Positions 1 through 11,407 of a stretch of DNA of 39,635 bases are shown piece after piece. Numbering within the stretch: the first letter of the stretch is position 1; each line of letters begins with the position of its first letter. The notes beneath the pieces are model-generated. The model had not been told where the DNA came from and searched no databases. It saw only the letters and a program-made list of their open reading frames with translations. The DNA comes from Symbiodinium natans. Its lineage: Eukaryota > Sar > Dinophyceae > Suessiales > Symbiodiniaceae. The stretch spans positions 152,501-192,135 of the forward strand of contig CAJNDS010000232.1 in NCBI GenBank assembly GCA_905221605.1. Reading direction: 5' to 3'. The translations under genes were made by a program, and so were the position numbers.

Positions 1-327
1 AGCTCCAGGCCCACTAAAATGCTCTCAGTCGGCCCTCTAGGCACCCCAAACGACGGGCGGCTAATAGGAAGCGAGGGTTTTGGGGTTTAGGGTTTTTTTT
101 TTTTTTTTGGGGGGGGGGGGGTGTTTCCGTGCTTCTTACATGTTCCCATTTTTCCCAGGGAACCTACTCACACTAAACCCCAAACCCTAAACCCTGATCC
201 CTAAGCCCTAAGCCCTAAACCCTAAACCCTAGACCCTACAAAGAGCCATGAACGGAACACCAGAAACCACGCTGGGCAGGCAACGAGCGCCACGCCGATC
301 TTGGCCCAGTTGGGTAACCCAGAGCTC

Positions 328-440
328 AGGGGTTGAGGGGTTGAGGGGTTGAGGGGTTTAGGGTTTAGGGTTTAGGGCTTAGGGCTTAGGGCTTTGGGCT
401 TTGGGTTTCGGGTTTAGGGTTTAGGGTTTAGGGTTTAGGG
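328..440 (+). repeat. Telomere-like array, GGGGTTGA units then GGGTTTA units
   Basis: The block begins with several tandem GGGGTTGA octamers and passes into GGGTTTA heptamers with single-base variants (GGGCTTA, GGGCTTT, GGGTTTC). The change of unit inside one block suggests local expansion of a variant after the telomere-like seed was laid down. Confidence 0.85.
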
Positions 441-1387
441 GAACGAGATGCCCCAAATGCCTCCTGAGATCATTTGCAGAACCATGCTAAGTGAGATGTC
501 CTCGAGGTTGAGGGTGGTGAGGTTCTTCGGTCTCTTCTGTCGATTTAGGGTTTAGGGTTTAGGGTTGCGAGCTGCGTGACTCTGTATCTCAGGTGGCAGT
601 GGTCTCAGTGTGGGTTCATTCAAGGAAGGGTGCATCCCAGCTGTTCATGGGTGGTGAAGAGTGGGGGCGGGGGGTGCATCACACGGTGGGTTTTAGGGCT
701 CAGGGCTTTCGCCCAATTTACAACTTCTAGATGCAAAGCGGTTAAAAGTGTAAGGACCGTCACTCCAAGAGCCACAGCCCCAAACCCTTGCTGTGCATTG
801 TCAGGTAAGGTCTGGTGTAAAGATGCCCTAAACCTTAAACCCTAAACCCTAAACCGTTGACCCTATGCCATATTACCTGATGCTTGTGAGTGCGACCGAG
901 TTCTTGCCTGCCTTGTGCGAGTGCGAGAGCCGGAACCTTGAACCCTAAACCCTGCAAGCCGAGAACAAGGTGCCAAAACCCTAAATCCCTCACTGACAAC
1001 TCAACCCTCAAACACTGTGAACCCTAAAACTAGGTGGGACTGTACTGCAACTTCATCACTTTATAAGTTTAGGGATCCTCTAATTTCATATTCTCCCACC
1101 TCAAAATCTTGAACCCTAAACCCTAAACCCTGAAAGCTCGACCCGTCGCCCCAAAACCCTGAGCCCCTGAACCCACAAACCCTCAGCCCCTGAAGCCTCA
1201 ACCCGAACCCCTGCATCGCTCAACCTCAATAACCCCTAAGCCCTAAACCCTAAACCCTAAACCCTGAACCCTGAACCCTAAACCCTAAACCCTAAACCCC
1301 CTAAAGTCCCTGAAGCCGTCCTTCGCAACCAGGAGGTCCAGCTCACGGGCCAACTTGGCCTAGGCTGCTCTGGGGGATTGCCTCCGG

Positions 1388-1467
1388 TTGAGGGTTTAGG
1401 GTTTAGGGTTTAGGGTTAGGGATTAGGGCTTAGGGTTTAGGGTTTCCTAAACCCTAAGCCCTAAACC
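1388..1467. repeat. Telomere-like arrays in fusion orientation
   Basis: TTTAGGG units (1388-1445) run directly into CCTAAACCC units (1446-1467) with no unique sequence between. This is the polarity expected if two G-rich telomere ends had been joined end to end, though a small inversion or template switching would look the same. Confidence 0.75.
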
Positions 1468-2298
1468 GCCTTCGGCCGTCCCCAGCAGGTTCCTAAACGA
1501 TGGGTTCCTGCTTCAGGGTTTAGGGTTTGGGGTTTAGGGTTTAGGGTTTAGGGTTTTGCAGTTCGTCTCAAGTCCGGACCTCTTCTGTATCTTAGAGCAG
1601 TTCCTTGCGTAGAGGTTTGGCTTGCCAAGAGGGCTGGTCATTCAACTTCTTGGCAGCCCAAAGGAGCCCGTTACCCATGTTTTGTTTCCGGGCCCCTTAG
1701 GAAGAAAAAGCAACCAAACAAAGGATACCATTTTCACTGGGCTACCAAGATGTCCCTATGGCCCTATGGTTTGAGGCTGTAGGATTCGGAGACTTTGAGA
1801 TTTGGTTTTTGGAGCCATCGTTCAAGCGCGGGTTGCTGATGCAAGAGCCAAGGTTCATTCCGTGCTTGCCAGGTGTTTACGTTGAATTGGGGGCGACAAC
1901 CTAAACCCCAAAAACCTAAACCCTAAACACTAAACCCTAAACCTAAAGTGAGTCTTAAGACTGAAAGCTGGCGCACGACTGGCCCAGGTCAGCCGCTGAA
2001 AGCGGCTGCATGCCGTGGTCTCCACAAGAAAGCGACCGCCTAAACCCTACGTAAACCCCAAACCCTAAACCTTGAACCATTCAAGGAAAGGCTTTACATC
2101 CACAGGGATGCTACCGCCTAAGCCCTACGTAAACCTCAAACCCTGAACTTTGAGCCAAAATATCCTCAAAGAAGTTTGCGATCCTTCACATTCGGACGGC
2201 CTCAGGGCAGCGGCGTGCCGGCCAGACTCAGTCCAACGGCTGCTGCCTCAGCCCAGGTCCAATCATGACTTACCGTTGAGCAAAAAGTCGAATGCTCA

Positions 2299-2397
2299 AT
2301 GGGTTTAGGGCTTATGAGGGCTTATGAGGGTTTATATAAGGGCTTATGAAGGTTTATTAGGGTTTACTAGGGCTTATGAGGGCTCGTCAGGGTTTAG
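2299..2397 (+). repeat. Variant array of about 10-bp GGGCTTATGA units
   Basis: The unit GGGCTTATGA and near forms (GGGTTTATAT, AGGTTTATTA, GGGTTTACTA, GGGCTCGTCA) are repeated about eight to nine times. It resembles a telomere-like heptamer lengthened by three bases and then amplified. No coding content is seen. Confidence 0.75.
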
Positions 2398-2837
2398 GTG
2401 GATGTTCAGAAGTGAAAGTGTAGGAGCGCGAAGTCATCTGTCCCCGTAAACCCTCAACTCAGGGCCTAGGCCCCCCTACAGAAGGGGAGCGGCGCTTAGG
2501 CCCGTCGACCTCCATGGCGCAAGTCTCGCTAGCCCGCCTCCTGCAGCTCGGATGTCGCCCACGATGGGCCCGGAGTAGGTGTTTCCACGACAAGGACTGG
2601 TCCCTATTCAGGAAAAAACAAGGCCCCCAAGCCAGGAAGGAGGACACGGCCCCTGGACCTTCTCTGCACCCTGCACCCCCCAAGAACCCGGCTGGGACTG
2701 GCCTGGACCTTTCTGCGACCCTTGGATTTTTTGAGACTTTCCACTGGACCCTCCTGGCGCCCCTAACACCCTGGCCTGGAATTCCTGGGACCCCAACCTT
2801 TGACACGAGTCTCCCTGGAGGGGAAGAAGTTTTTTGA

Positions 2838-5800
2838 AGTGGGCAGTTGACTTGAGTTTAGGCCTAAACCCTAAAAGGAATCTTTCCGGAGCGCGCTGTG
2901 GGGCTTCAAGCCTGTTTCGCGAAATGACCAGGGGTCAATGATGTGCTGTTGCACTTCGGCTTCCAGCACGATCAAAAGGCTTATGGAACCTCAAGAGGCC
3001 TGGCTTAAGAATCCCAAAAGAAATAAAGAATGATAATCCCTATATCACCCCCAATTCTATTTGTCGGTGTTCTTCAGCAACACGTAGTTTAGAAAGAGGA
3101 TCTTGCATCTGTAGGTGCGACGCGTAGTTGGAGTGTCTTGCTTGCAATGAAAAAGGTGTCAACGGGGCTGCTCTGACAACCAAAACACTATTGTGTCTGA
3201 TGACTTTGACATGTTTTCTGTCTTTGCCTCAATCCCACATTGAGAGCCCATCTCTGCTCAAGTTGGTTATTTTCGGGGTTTTGCGTGTTCAAATGTGTCT
3301 TTTGGATTGAGACTTGGTGGGAAGCCAGTGTGAACAGCTGGACATGAGGCGAGTTCTTGAAGACATAACGCACAACACCGTCAATTTCCCTGCCTGCAGT
3401 GCCACGTTACCATCAGCCAGGTGGGTGGCAAAAGAAACCCTACACCCTACACCCTACACCCTACACCCTAAACCCTAAACCCTAAACCCTAAACCCTCCT
3501 CCCAGGCGCCAGCGCGGCCAGGCGGCGAGGCGGTTTGCTGGGAGGTTGTCTAGAGCCCGACGGTCGCGGAAGTTTGGGAGTTTTGAGGATGTGTAGGGTT
3601 TAGGGTTTAGGGTTCAGGGTTCAGGGTTCAGGGTTTAGGGTTTAGGGTTTAGGGTTTAGGATCAAGGTTTAGGGGAGTTCCTGTCCCTGAAGTTTGGAGG
3701 TTTTAGGGTGAGTTTTGAGGTTTGTAGGGTTTAGGGCTTAGGGCTTTCGAATTTATAGGGTTTTAGGGTGAGTTTGGGGGTTTGTAGGGTTTAGGGTTAG
3801 GATTTGGGGTTAGGGGAGTTTCCTGTGACTGCAGCTTAGGAGCGGTGTCACCCGGAATTGAGTCCGGCTTAGGGTTTAGGGTTTAGGGTTTAGGGTTTAG
3901 GGGTTAGAATTTAGGGCCTAGGGGCGACTGGCATCATCTCCTTGAGAACCCTGCACCTCAAACCTCCAGCAAAGGAGCTGTTCTGGAACCCTAAACCCTA
4001 AGCCCTAAAGCCTATATAGGGTCTAGGCTTTAGGGTTTAGGTTTAGGGCTTCGGGGTTTAAAGGTTTAAAAGGTTTAGGGCTTTCACCGACAGACTCTAC
4101 CCCCCCAAATCTTAATCGGGTTTAGGGGTTTAGGGTTTCGGCCTGGAGTTTAGGGTTTAGGGTTTAGGGATTAGGGGTTTAGGAGTGCAGTCCTTCCTCA
4201 CAAAGAAAAACGGAGTTGGTGTTTAGGGGTTTAGGGGCTTTGGCATTCGTCTACGAGGCCTGGATGTAAAAGGGGCTCTTGCCAAAAGAGCGTTTCCAGA
4301 TGCAAAAAAGTGTTCGAGATTCAGGGTTCATAGGGTTTATGACTGGAGGGAGGGGCGTAGATACTGTCTTCGCGCCCTATTCCCGCCTGCGCTCCCCTAC
4401 TTCAACCCTACACCCTAAACCCTAAACCCTAAACCTTTGTCAAAAAGGCAACTTGGGAACATTGAACCCTACAGCCTGTAAACTCTCCAACCGCCAGCCC
4501 TCAGCCCAAAAACCGTAGACCCCTTAAAACTCTGAACCCCGAAGCCCTAGCTCTTGTTGACTCCCCAACCCTACCCTAAACCCTAAATCCTAAACCGCAG
4601 TGCGACTTTTAGTTTCAAAGGGCTGAACCATGGGCCCTTATAGGGTGGTTCCTTACCCTTATGGGCCCTTGTTGTATGTAAAGTATGTAAGGGTTACAGA
4701 CCCAAATTAAGGGCCCATACTTCGGATCCCCAATAGTCTGCTACGCGACCCGAAACCCTCAACCCTAAACCCTAAACCCCAGACCCGAGACCCTAGACCC
4801 TAGACCATAAGCCCTCAGCCCTAAGCCCTACGCCCTCCTAAACCCTGGGCCCTAAACCCTGGACCCTGAACCCTGAACGAGGGCCCTCAGCCCTCAGCCA
4901 AGCCTAAAGCCAGGAGAGGTCAACAGCTTGAACTCGAAGGTTCTGCACTTCAAGGAGGGGGGGGGCTGCTTTGGGGGCTCATGTAGGGTTTAGGGTTTAG
5001 GGTTTAGGGTTTAGGGTTTAGGGCTCAGGTAGGGGTCGGGGTTCAGGGTTTAGGGTTTAGGGCTGAGACTGTGCTTGTTGATTGGCTGGAAGCCTGTGCT
5101 TGGGCAGTTTCTGGCAACACCCACAGGAGTCCGGATGCAAAACAGTGTTTAGGGTTTAGGGTTTAGTGTTTAGGGTTTAGGGTTTGGGGTTAGGGTGGCT
5201 GAATTGATGTTGCCAAGCTGGTTACAGAAATGGTGAAAGATAACCCTTGAGATCCACTTGAAGTTTCATGCGCAGCTACAAGTCGGGCACCCCTGAGAGT
5301 TACAAGAGTTTAAACCCTAAACCCTAAATACCCTGCTGACTTCCCCTGTTATCCACCCATGGACCGTCAGCTAATAGCTAGTTCAGAGCGTTAAGAAGAA
5401 ACTGCTGCGGAGCTGAGCTGCAACCAGTAGTATACGGATAAATATCTTGATATATGCATATAGGGGTATGTCTGACCCTAAACCCCAAACCCTAACAGAG
5501 GGAGAGGTTTCAGAGAGCCACGGTTGAGTTTACAAAACCCACACGAAAGTCATAAAACCCTAAAGCCCTACATCCCCGAGCCCTGAGGCTCTACTTGGAG
5601 GTTCATGGTACTTAATCACCCAATTCTAATTGTACTTATAGCCCAAACATAACCACATTAGGGCAGTTTGGGGGCTTATAAGTGGGTTATAAGTTACTTG
5701 TTATACGTTACTTGTACAGTGATTACTGGGCCATATGTACCCTAAATCCTAAACCTTTACGGTTTGAGGGTTTAGGGTCTAGTGTGAAGGTCTTACCGAC

Positions 5801-5850
5801 AGGGCCCCAAGCCCTTTCAGTTTACGGGTTAGGGGTTTCGGGCTCAGGCT
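2838..5850. other. Intergenic patchwork with telomere-like repeat blocks
   Basis: No gene was recognised. Repeat blocks lie near 3436-3498, 3595-3660, 3869-3902, 4147-4185, 4403-4432, 4757-4880 (C-rich with many variants), 4984-5065 and 5150-5200. An imperfect tandem repeat of about 60 bp built on GGTGAGTTT and GGTTTGTAGGG occupies about 3704-3805. GGGCCC-centred repeats lie at 4632-4720. The unique pieces between blocks do not read as coding. Confidence 0.75.
3436..3498 (-). repeat. CCCTACA variant array grading into CCCTAAA
   Basis: Four CCCTACA heptamers are followed by four to five CCCTAAA heptamers. A homogeneous run of one variant beside the canonical unit suggests local slippage or unequal exchange within the block. 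Confidence 0.85.
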
Positions 5851-7800
5851 GCTGGTGGGTTTTTTTTTTTGGCTTGCCAGGCGCTTCCAACTGATGTACT
5901 AAACATAGGGAAAATCTCCGGCTTGCGCGTAGGCGCAGTAGTCAGGGTATCGCCGAATTGGCTATCGGATCTTAAAAACTGTATAAGTCCTAAAAAATCA
6001 CGCCGCTTTTCAGGCATGGCGTGGTGGTCTAAATGGTATTGGTAAAATCTGACTGCTTCCTTTGAGACTAGGTCATACCAGTACCTTGCGGGGTGACCTC
6101 TTGATTTTGATTTCGTGAATTTTATCCTATCCTTGAATCCGGGGGAAAAAACTACGTGATGTACTGGCTGGTTAGGCGGGGTAGTCAGTGATTTGAGCAA
6201 CAGCTGAAACTGTTGTTTGTATATGGTTTGTGAAGGAATGAATGGTCGGCCAGCTGTTTTCCATACTTTTACATTAGGGATTCTGGAATAATACGAATGC
6301 TTAATGCCTAGCGCTCGTCGAAGGTGCCTAAAGTACCAGCCATGTATGGTACGGAAGTGTTGCTTGTCTAAAGAGCATGTGGCTAGGGAGTACGTGTAGA
6401 TTGGAAGAATGGCGGAGTGAAAGATGCGGGATTTAGATCCTTTGGGGAGCTTACAGTTCCAGACATGATAAAGCTTCGAGAATGCGGCTTCTGCTTTGCT
6501 TTTTCGGAAATTGATGGCAATTTTTGGTGGAGTAGTCCAAGAGATCTGTGTCCCTCGATACTTAGCTGATGTTGTCGTGGGGACGGCTGTTCCGTCAGCG
6601 AAACATATTGTGGTGGCGGAGTAGTCAGGAACTAGGAGCTCTGTTTTTTCCTTGTTCAACTCTAATCCGTACAGGGATGCCTCTACCTGTACCGCGTGCA
6701 GCTGATGCGTAGTAACCGCCATTAAGACTGTATCATCTGCATATTCTAGGTCATAAACCGGCTTACCCACAGACCATGTATTTTGTGGGACTCCGTGCGT
6801 GCGTAATCTTTTGTCGACATCGTCGAACAAAACTGTCATAACAATTATAAATAGATAGGGGCTCATGGGGCAGCCTTGCCGTATCCCCGTTTTAACTTTG
6901 CCCCATTCGCGTTGGGCGTTGTAGCCTTGTGTGCAAAATTCCGGATCCGTATATAAATCCTTGATTATGGCGAGGTAGTGCTCGTGTACTCCTATTCTTT
7001 TCAGAGCGATCAGCATCGATCTGTGATCAATTTTGTCGAATGCCTGTTTCCAGTCCAGGAAGAGCATATGGAAATGCTGTCCTGTTTTGGCGGAGTAATC
7101 TTGCAGCCTACGCAGTATGAAGATTGGTTCCTGTGTGCTTTTGTGCTGCCTAAACCAAATTGAGTGACACGTAGTTTGTGGTCATGTGCTGCGGCCAGTC
7201 TTTTTTGAAGAAGGGCGGCGTAAACTTTGTACATTACGTTGAGGAGAGATATGGGTCGGTAATTGGCTGGATCCGATTCCGAGCCCTTCCCTTTATATAT
7301 ACTGACCACTAGGGCCTGCTTCCATTCATGGGGTACTGTTTTGGATCTGTAACATTCATTTAAAATATCTAACAAGATTAGTTCCCCCACGTGATCTAGC
7401 AGGAGGAGTAGCTCCGCCTTGGTGCCATCGAGTCCTGCTGCCTTATTATTTCGAAGCTGTTTAAGGACTGTGGTCAGTTCTTCATGGGTAAATTGGGGGG
7501 GGGCGGTGGTCTCCTGGGGATGTAATTTGAGGGGGTCTTCGAGAAGCTTGAGTTTTCTCATCCGTGACCGAAAACCGTTCACCTTTGGACGTTGTTTAGC
7601 TGATCTTGAAAACGGTGTGTTGTGTCCAGGGTACGGTTTTCCGTGCTTTTTTTTTTTTTTTTTTTTTTTTAACCCGCGTGCGCTTGCCTGGAATCCCTTT
7701 TTAAGTTTGTCTGTGACTCCCAAATGTGTTGTGCGACGTCCGCGCGGTATTGCTCCGAGCCTAGCCTCCGGGAATGTGACCTTGTTCAATCGCTCTGTTG
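5844..7800 (-). pseudogene. LINE reverse transcriptase, frameshifted
   Basis: This is the non-LTR reverse transcriptase that would copy the element RNA at a nicked target. In order it shows the N-terminal block NNKAAGLDGTKAELL, a motif reading YKGKG.....NYRPISLLN, the first catalytic-Asp motif LFLDWKQAFDKIDH, RQGCPMSP, and the YADD active site (codons at 6732-6743), followed by a LINE-type thumb and C-terminal region (RHLRRALGIK, YYSRIPN). The reading frame changes once, at about 7150-7158: the upstream frame gives VTQFG and the downstream frame continues with FRQHKSTQ, as if one T were missing from a short run. Otherwise it is open for about 640 codons. The downstream frame reads through the A-tail with no stop of its own and ends in flanking host DNA at 5844. 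The single shift could be an assembly error in a homopolymer. Confidence 0.85.
5851..5862. repeat. LINE target-site duplication, left copy
   Basis: GCTGGTGGGTTT here is repeated exactly at 12869-12880 on the far side of the minus-strand LINE. The last three T bases overlap the T-run that is the LINE A-tail on the other strand, so the true duplication is 9 to 12 bp. Confidence 0.75.
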
Positions 7801-8109
7801 AGCTTTTGTTTTTTTTTTTTTTTTTTTTTGTTTTTTTTTCAGTTTCATTTTTACCGGCCTTGAAATTTGTAGGTAGGGATTCGCATTCGGATCCTTTTTT
7901 TCTAAATGTTTCAATATTGTTTAGCTAATTCCGGGGTAATCAAGGCTGTTTAGGGGTAGCCAGCAACCAGCAATGTGGGAATTGTTGCACTCTTGTGCTT
8001 TGTGTAGTGCATCGACAAATCTGCGTATTTACGGTTTGGGGGTCCTTGAGCCTACTACGTCCGGCGTTTGATGCTTTTGCGGGGTAGCCATACGGGGTAA
8101 GGAAGCTCT

Positions 8110-8630
8110 GCATCCTTCCAAGTTCCCACGGTTTTGCACTGTCCGCTGCTGATCTGCGGCTTTCGTTGTATTTGGTCTCATGAGTGGCCCTTACCCCACC
8201 TCCATTGATCTGCGTTGTTTGTTGGAGTGCCAATAGATTGCCGCGCTATTTTTATCATGCTTTTGTGGCGGTGTGGTCTTGATGTGCCTTGTACCATTGT
8301 GCCATCCATTTGCTGTCATAATGGAATGTTATTTCGCGGGTTTATGGTTAGTGACAAGGCAAACAATGCCGCCTCCATCCATGCTGACAGTTCGGCCGTA
8401 TTGTTGATTCCCATACCGTAGCCCCTAAATACATAGGTGAGGTTGCTTCTGTCGGACGGGTCCATATGCTGTTTGCTGAGTTTGTTGCGGGGTAATCAGT
8501 GTACGTAACCCCCAGACTGCGGGCGTAGTAGCCGAGCAGCGACCTGAAGATCCGGAGCCATCGGTGTAAACATCCCAGGGGTTCCCTGTCATCTGTGCAT
8601 CGGAAGGGTGGTCTTATTGTTGAAGTAGGC
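8110..8630 (-). pseudogene. LINE RNase H domain, degraded
   Basis: On the minus strand, DVYTDGSGSSG (YTDGS codons at 8554-8568) matches the first catalytic block of RNase HI. In another frame GINNTAELSAWMEAALFAL (about 8350-8405) matches the second block with its catalytic Glu. Further on, GKGHS (about 8185) resembles the C-terminal KGHS block. The three blocks keep the order and spacing of RNase H but sit in different frames, so the domain is broken by shifts. It lies between the endonuclease and the reverse transcriptase of the same element, whereas most RNase H-bearing LINEs carry it after the reverse transcriptase. Confidence 0.7.
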
Positions 8631-8740
8631 TTTTTGAGCACCTGTTGAACTCATTACGCTGTTCTAAAACTAACGTCGGAGGGAGTGCGTGTTTGGGGGG
8701 AGGGGAGTTCTCGCATTTATGCTCTTTTAGTTTGACCTTT

Positions 8741-9700
8741 ATGACTGCTTCCAGTAAATAGTGGTCACTAGGGAAGCCTTCAGAGAGGACTGAAATTACT
8801 TGGTGAACGAGGGTAAAGCCATTGTGCTCTGGTAATCACCGTGTCTAACGACACTGAAAACCTGTCGGGGTCTATGGTAGGGGGGATGGGAGGTGTAGTG
8901 GGCCAGTCATCTGTAATGTAGGTGCGAATAAGCCCTGCCACCTTCAGCCTATCGTCCTCAGGGCATGGCATGGCTTCCACCTTGCCCATAATTTGCGTCC
9001 AAACCTATTGGGTCAAGGGCAAATGAGGACCATGGTTTTCGGGGGGGGGATTTTTGTTCACCTTGTAGGTGACATTGTTGGGGGTTTGGTTGCTTGAAAG
9101 TTAGCGTCTGTCTACCAAGGGCGTGGTGGTCGAGAGGAGTTGTGTGTATAGGAATCGGTTCCATGTGTCGTTGTTATCAATGCTGAGAGGCCCTTTTCCA
9201 TAAAATGGGCCCGAGAATGGGTGTTCCCATGCTTTGCGACCCTGTAGCCGGACATTGCAAATCTCCTAAGATGTAGATTGGTTCGGGCAGAGGATTTCGA
9301 GGTGATGCTTGCTGAGGGTTTCCCAGAATGGGAACTTTACTTTTTTTTCAAAGTCTAGTTTGTTATGTGGGGGAATATTCCAAACAGATGCATGTCTCCG
9401 AGCTACCGAAAAAAAAGGTAAGAGCTGAATAATGCGACTTGAGTGTGCACGACATCCTTTAGGAATGTAATTATGGAGGGGGGGACAATGGCTGTAACTC
9501 AGCCATACTGGTCTTTTTTGCTTCCATTTACTAACCAGTGGTGTTGGGAGAGGTAATTGTAGTACGAAGTGGGATGGGTCTCTGTCAAGAATAAGGGACG
9601 ACAATGATCTTCTTTTTAGGAGGTCTAAAGGACGCTTGGTGCTTCACTGTGTTCTGCATAACTGGAGCTTTTTTTTTTTTGTGTGTGCCGAAGCGAAAAA
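8741..9700 (-). pseudogene. LINE APE-type endonuclease, degraded
   Basis: On the minus strand PEPIYILGD (about 9262-9288) resembles the GDFN block of APE-like endonucleases, preceded in another frame by FWETLSKHHLEIL. About 150 codons further, PNNVTYK corresponds to the usual KQATYR segment. The domain ends with PSDHYLLEAVIKVKLKEHK (8720-8775), the SDH block that closes this fold. Together these mark the nicking endonuclease of the LINE. Stops and shifts occur between the blocks, so no intact protein is possible. The N-terminal part (beyond about 9700) was not recognised. Confidence 0.7.
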
Positions 9701-11407
9701 CAGCGAAAAAACTTTATGGCCATAAGGAAGAGGCGGAGTAGCAAAAGAGGTTTGTGTACTTTTGGCGGGCTTTTCCCCCTGTGGCCTAAGGACTAGATTT
9801 TTAAAAAACTTAGCCGTGCATACGCCTTTTCGGCGTACCTTTACTGCTTTCAAGGACAGCTGTCCCTAACCAAGCGTTGTCCGGCGCTTTTGGTTGTATA
9901 GTTCCTTCACGAGTTGCCTCCACCGCCTAAATTGGCGTCTCTTCGCTCCGCGGCCCCCCACCCCCAAAAACCCTCTCTGCGCGGGAACTCTGGCGCCCCT
10001 GCCTGAAGAAAGGAAAACGAGTGGGGACAGTGTGGGCCGTACACTCTTTGCTTTCCGCCCGAAGCGGAACCGGCTGCCTCTTGGAGGCGGTGGGGGCTTT
10101 GCATTTGGCGCTAAAAACACAAAAAAAATTCGAGTTTGAAAAAAAAGTGTTTGGGATCTGCGGAAATTGGCGGGAATGCTTTAAAACGGGGGGGTTGGCT
10201 GCTATGGGTCAAAAGGTTTTAGCCCCATGTTGCACGGGAGAACCTTCTAGTCTCGACCTGATCTGTATTTTGGGGTGCTTTTAAGAATTGGCAAGTTTCT
10301 CTATTTGGAACTGAAAAGTCTACTTTTGTGGCAGGACGACAATAAGGGAAAATTTCTGCTAAGCTTAAATTCAGGAAACTGGCTGGGCGGTTAAAGAGGC
10401 AATGCTGTTAGTATTTAAGGTGGGTTCTGGTGGGGAATGGCCCTTTTTGTATTGCATCCGGAAGCAGGTCGGCCAAACAGAGGCCGGCGTGGCGGCGTAG
10501 CTGGGGTATATTCCCATTCAGGGCGCGCATATTTATTCCCAATTTGGCTACTGGCTTTTACACTGGGAGAACTGTTTAGCTATAGTCTGTATTGTATAGT
10601 TGCAAACTGATATACTATTAAGGCATCTGCTAGGATGATTTCCGGCGAGGCATTGTTGGGTGAGGTGTAGTAGTGCAGTGTAATCAAGGCAACAGAATAG
10701 ATATAAACAGTGAGGATGGGGGAAATGTTGAGGGTGCTTGGAGGTCTTTTTGTGGTCTCCTATGTTGATTTTTACGAAGGGTGTTCCTATCCCAGCCTAT
10801 ACTTAGCCAGTAGACAGCAGAAAGGCGATTACCCTGGGCAACTGAGAGTTAGCCTTGGGCCAAACTGCTCTGGGACTGGCAGCTCGAAAAAGGTCGGTCA
10901 ACGAGTTATAGAATAGAAGCTGGAAAAAATGTGCCGCTGTACTCCCATAAGGATGTGAGTGGTAGACGAGTGCGTCGAGGCCTTCCAAACGTGCATTGCT
11001 CCACCCAAGGCCCCTGTCGCTCCAGCGCCGCTGTTAGAAAGTTCAAAAATGGCAGCGCGAGCAATTTAGAAAGTTTCAAAGGGGGAACTTGGGGAGCTCA
11101 AAAAGTTTGAAAGAGAAACAATGCCGTCATGGGGGCGGGGGCGGGTAGCCGGGGCGTGGGGAAGCGCCGGGGACCTTGGTACGTGGCGGCCTTGTAGTCC
11201 CACCGATTTGCGGGTCCGCCATGGAAAACTGTCGCAATACTCGTCCATTACATAGGCGACGGCTTGCCCACCTTATTTACCGCTAGGGGTAGCGGGAAGG
11301 GAGCAAGCTCCGAGGGAAAAAAATAGGCTGGCGCCGTCCAGTGGCGGGGTGGTCGACCAAACCTTCATGCCTTTTCCAGTGCCTTTGGCACTTGGGCGGC
11401 TTGTCTT
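9701..11407 (-). other. LINE interior, unrecognised decayed sequence
   Basis: This part lies between the recognisable endonuclease and the ORF1-like region. Minus-strand open frames of 60-85 codons (for example 9866-10120, rich in Arg, Gly and Pro, and 10803-10988) may be remains of the N-terminal endonuclease or a nucleic-acid-binding region, but no motif could be fixed. Long runs of A, T and G interrupt the frames. Confidence 0.5.

Larger units (their letters stand above)
1..2510. other. Intergenic patchwork with telomere-like repeat blocks
   Basis: No gene was recognised here. Short unique fragments of about 50-250 bp alternate with blocks of CCCTAAA or TTTAGGG and near variants (CCCTAAG, CCCTGAA, GGGGTTGA), and block orientation switches repeatedly. 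Blocks lie near 169-237 (C-rich), 328-440 (G-rich), 545-566 (G-rich), 829-857 (C-rich), 1230-1300 (C-rich), 1388-1467 (both), 1515-1556 (G-rich) and 1903-1945 (C-rich). Homopolymers at 98-121 (T then G) are probably unstable. Short open frames are present but look like chance frames through repeats. Confidence 0.8.

Noticed and set aside
2459-2837. Overlapping open frames on both strands (107 and 115 codons)
   Set aside because: They share no recognisable motif, overlap each other antisense and lie in GC-rich sequence where stops are rare. Probably chance.
5859-7839. The T-runs at 7647-7670 and 7807-7839 as tails of separate nested LINE insertions
   Set aside because: Considered, but reverse-transcriptase-like coding continues on both sides of the first run and no target duplications were found around either. 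Homopolymer expansion inside one element is simpler. The second run remains a possible junction.
7419-7928. Plus-strand frame of 169 codons across the LINE
   Set aside because: It is antisense to the reverse transcriptase and contains long Phe runs from the T-tracts. A shadow frame.
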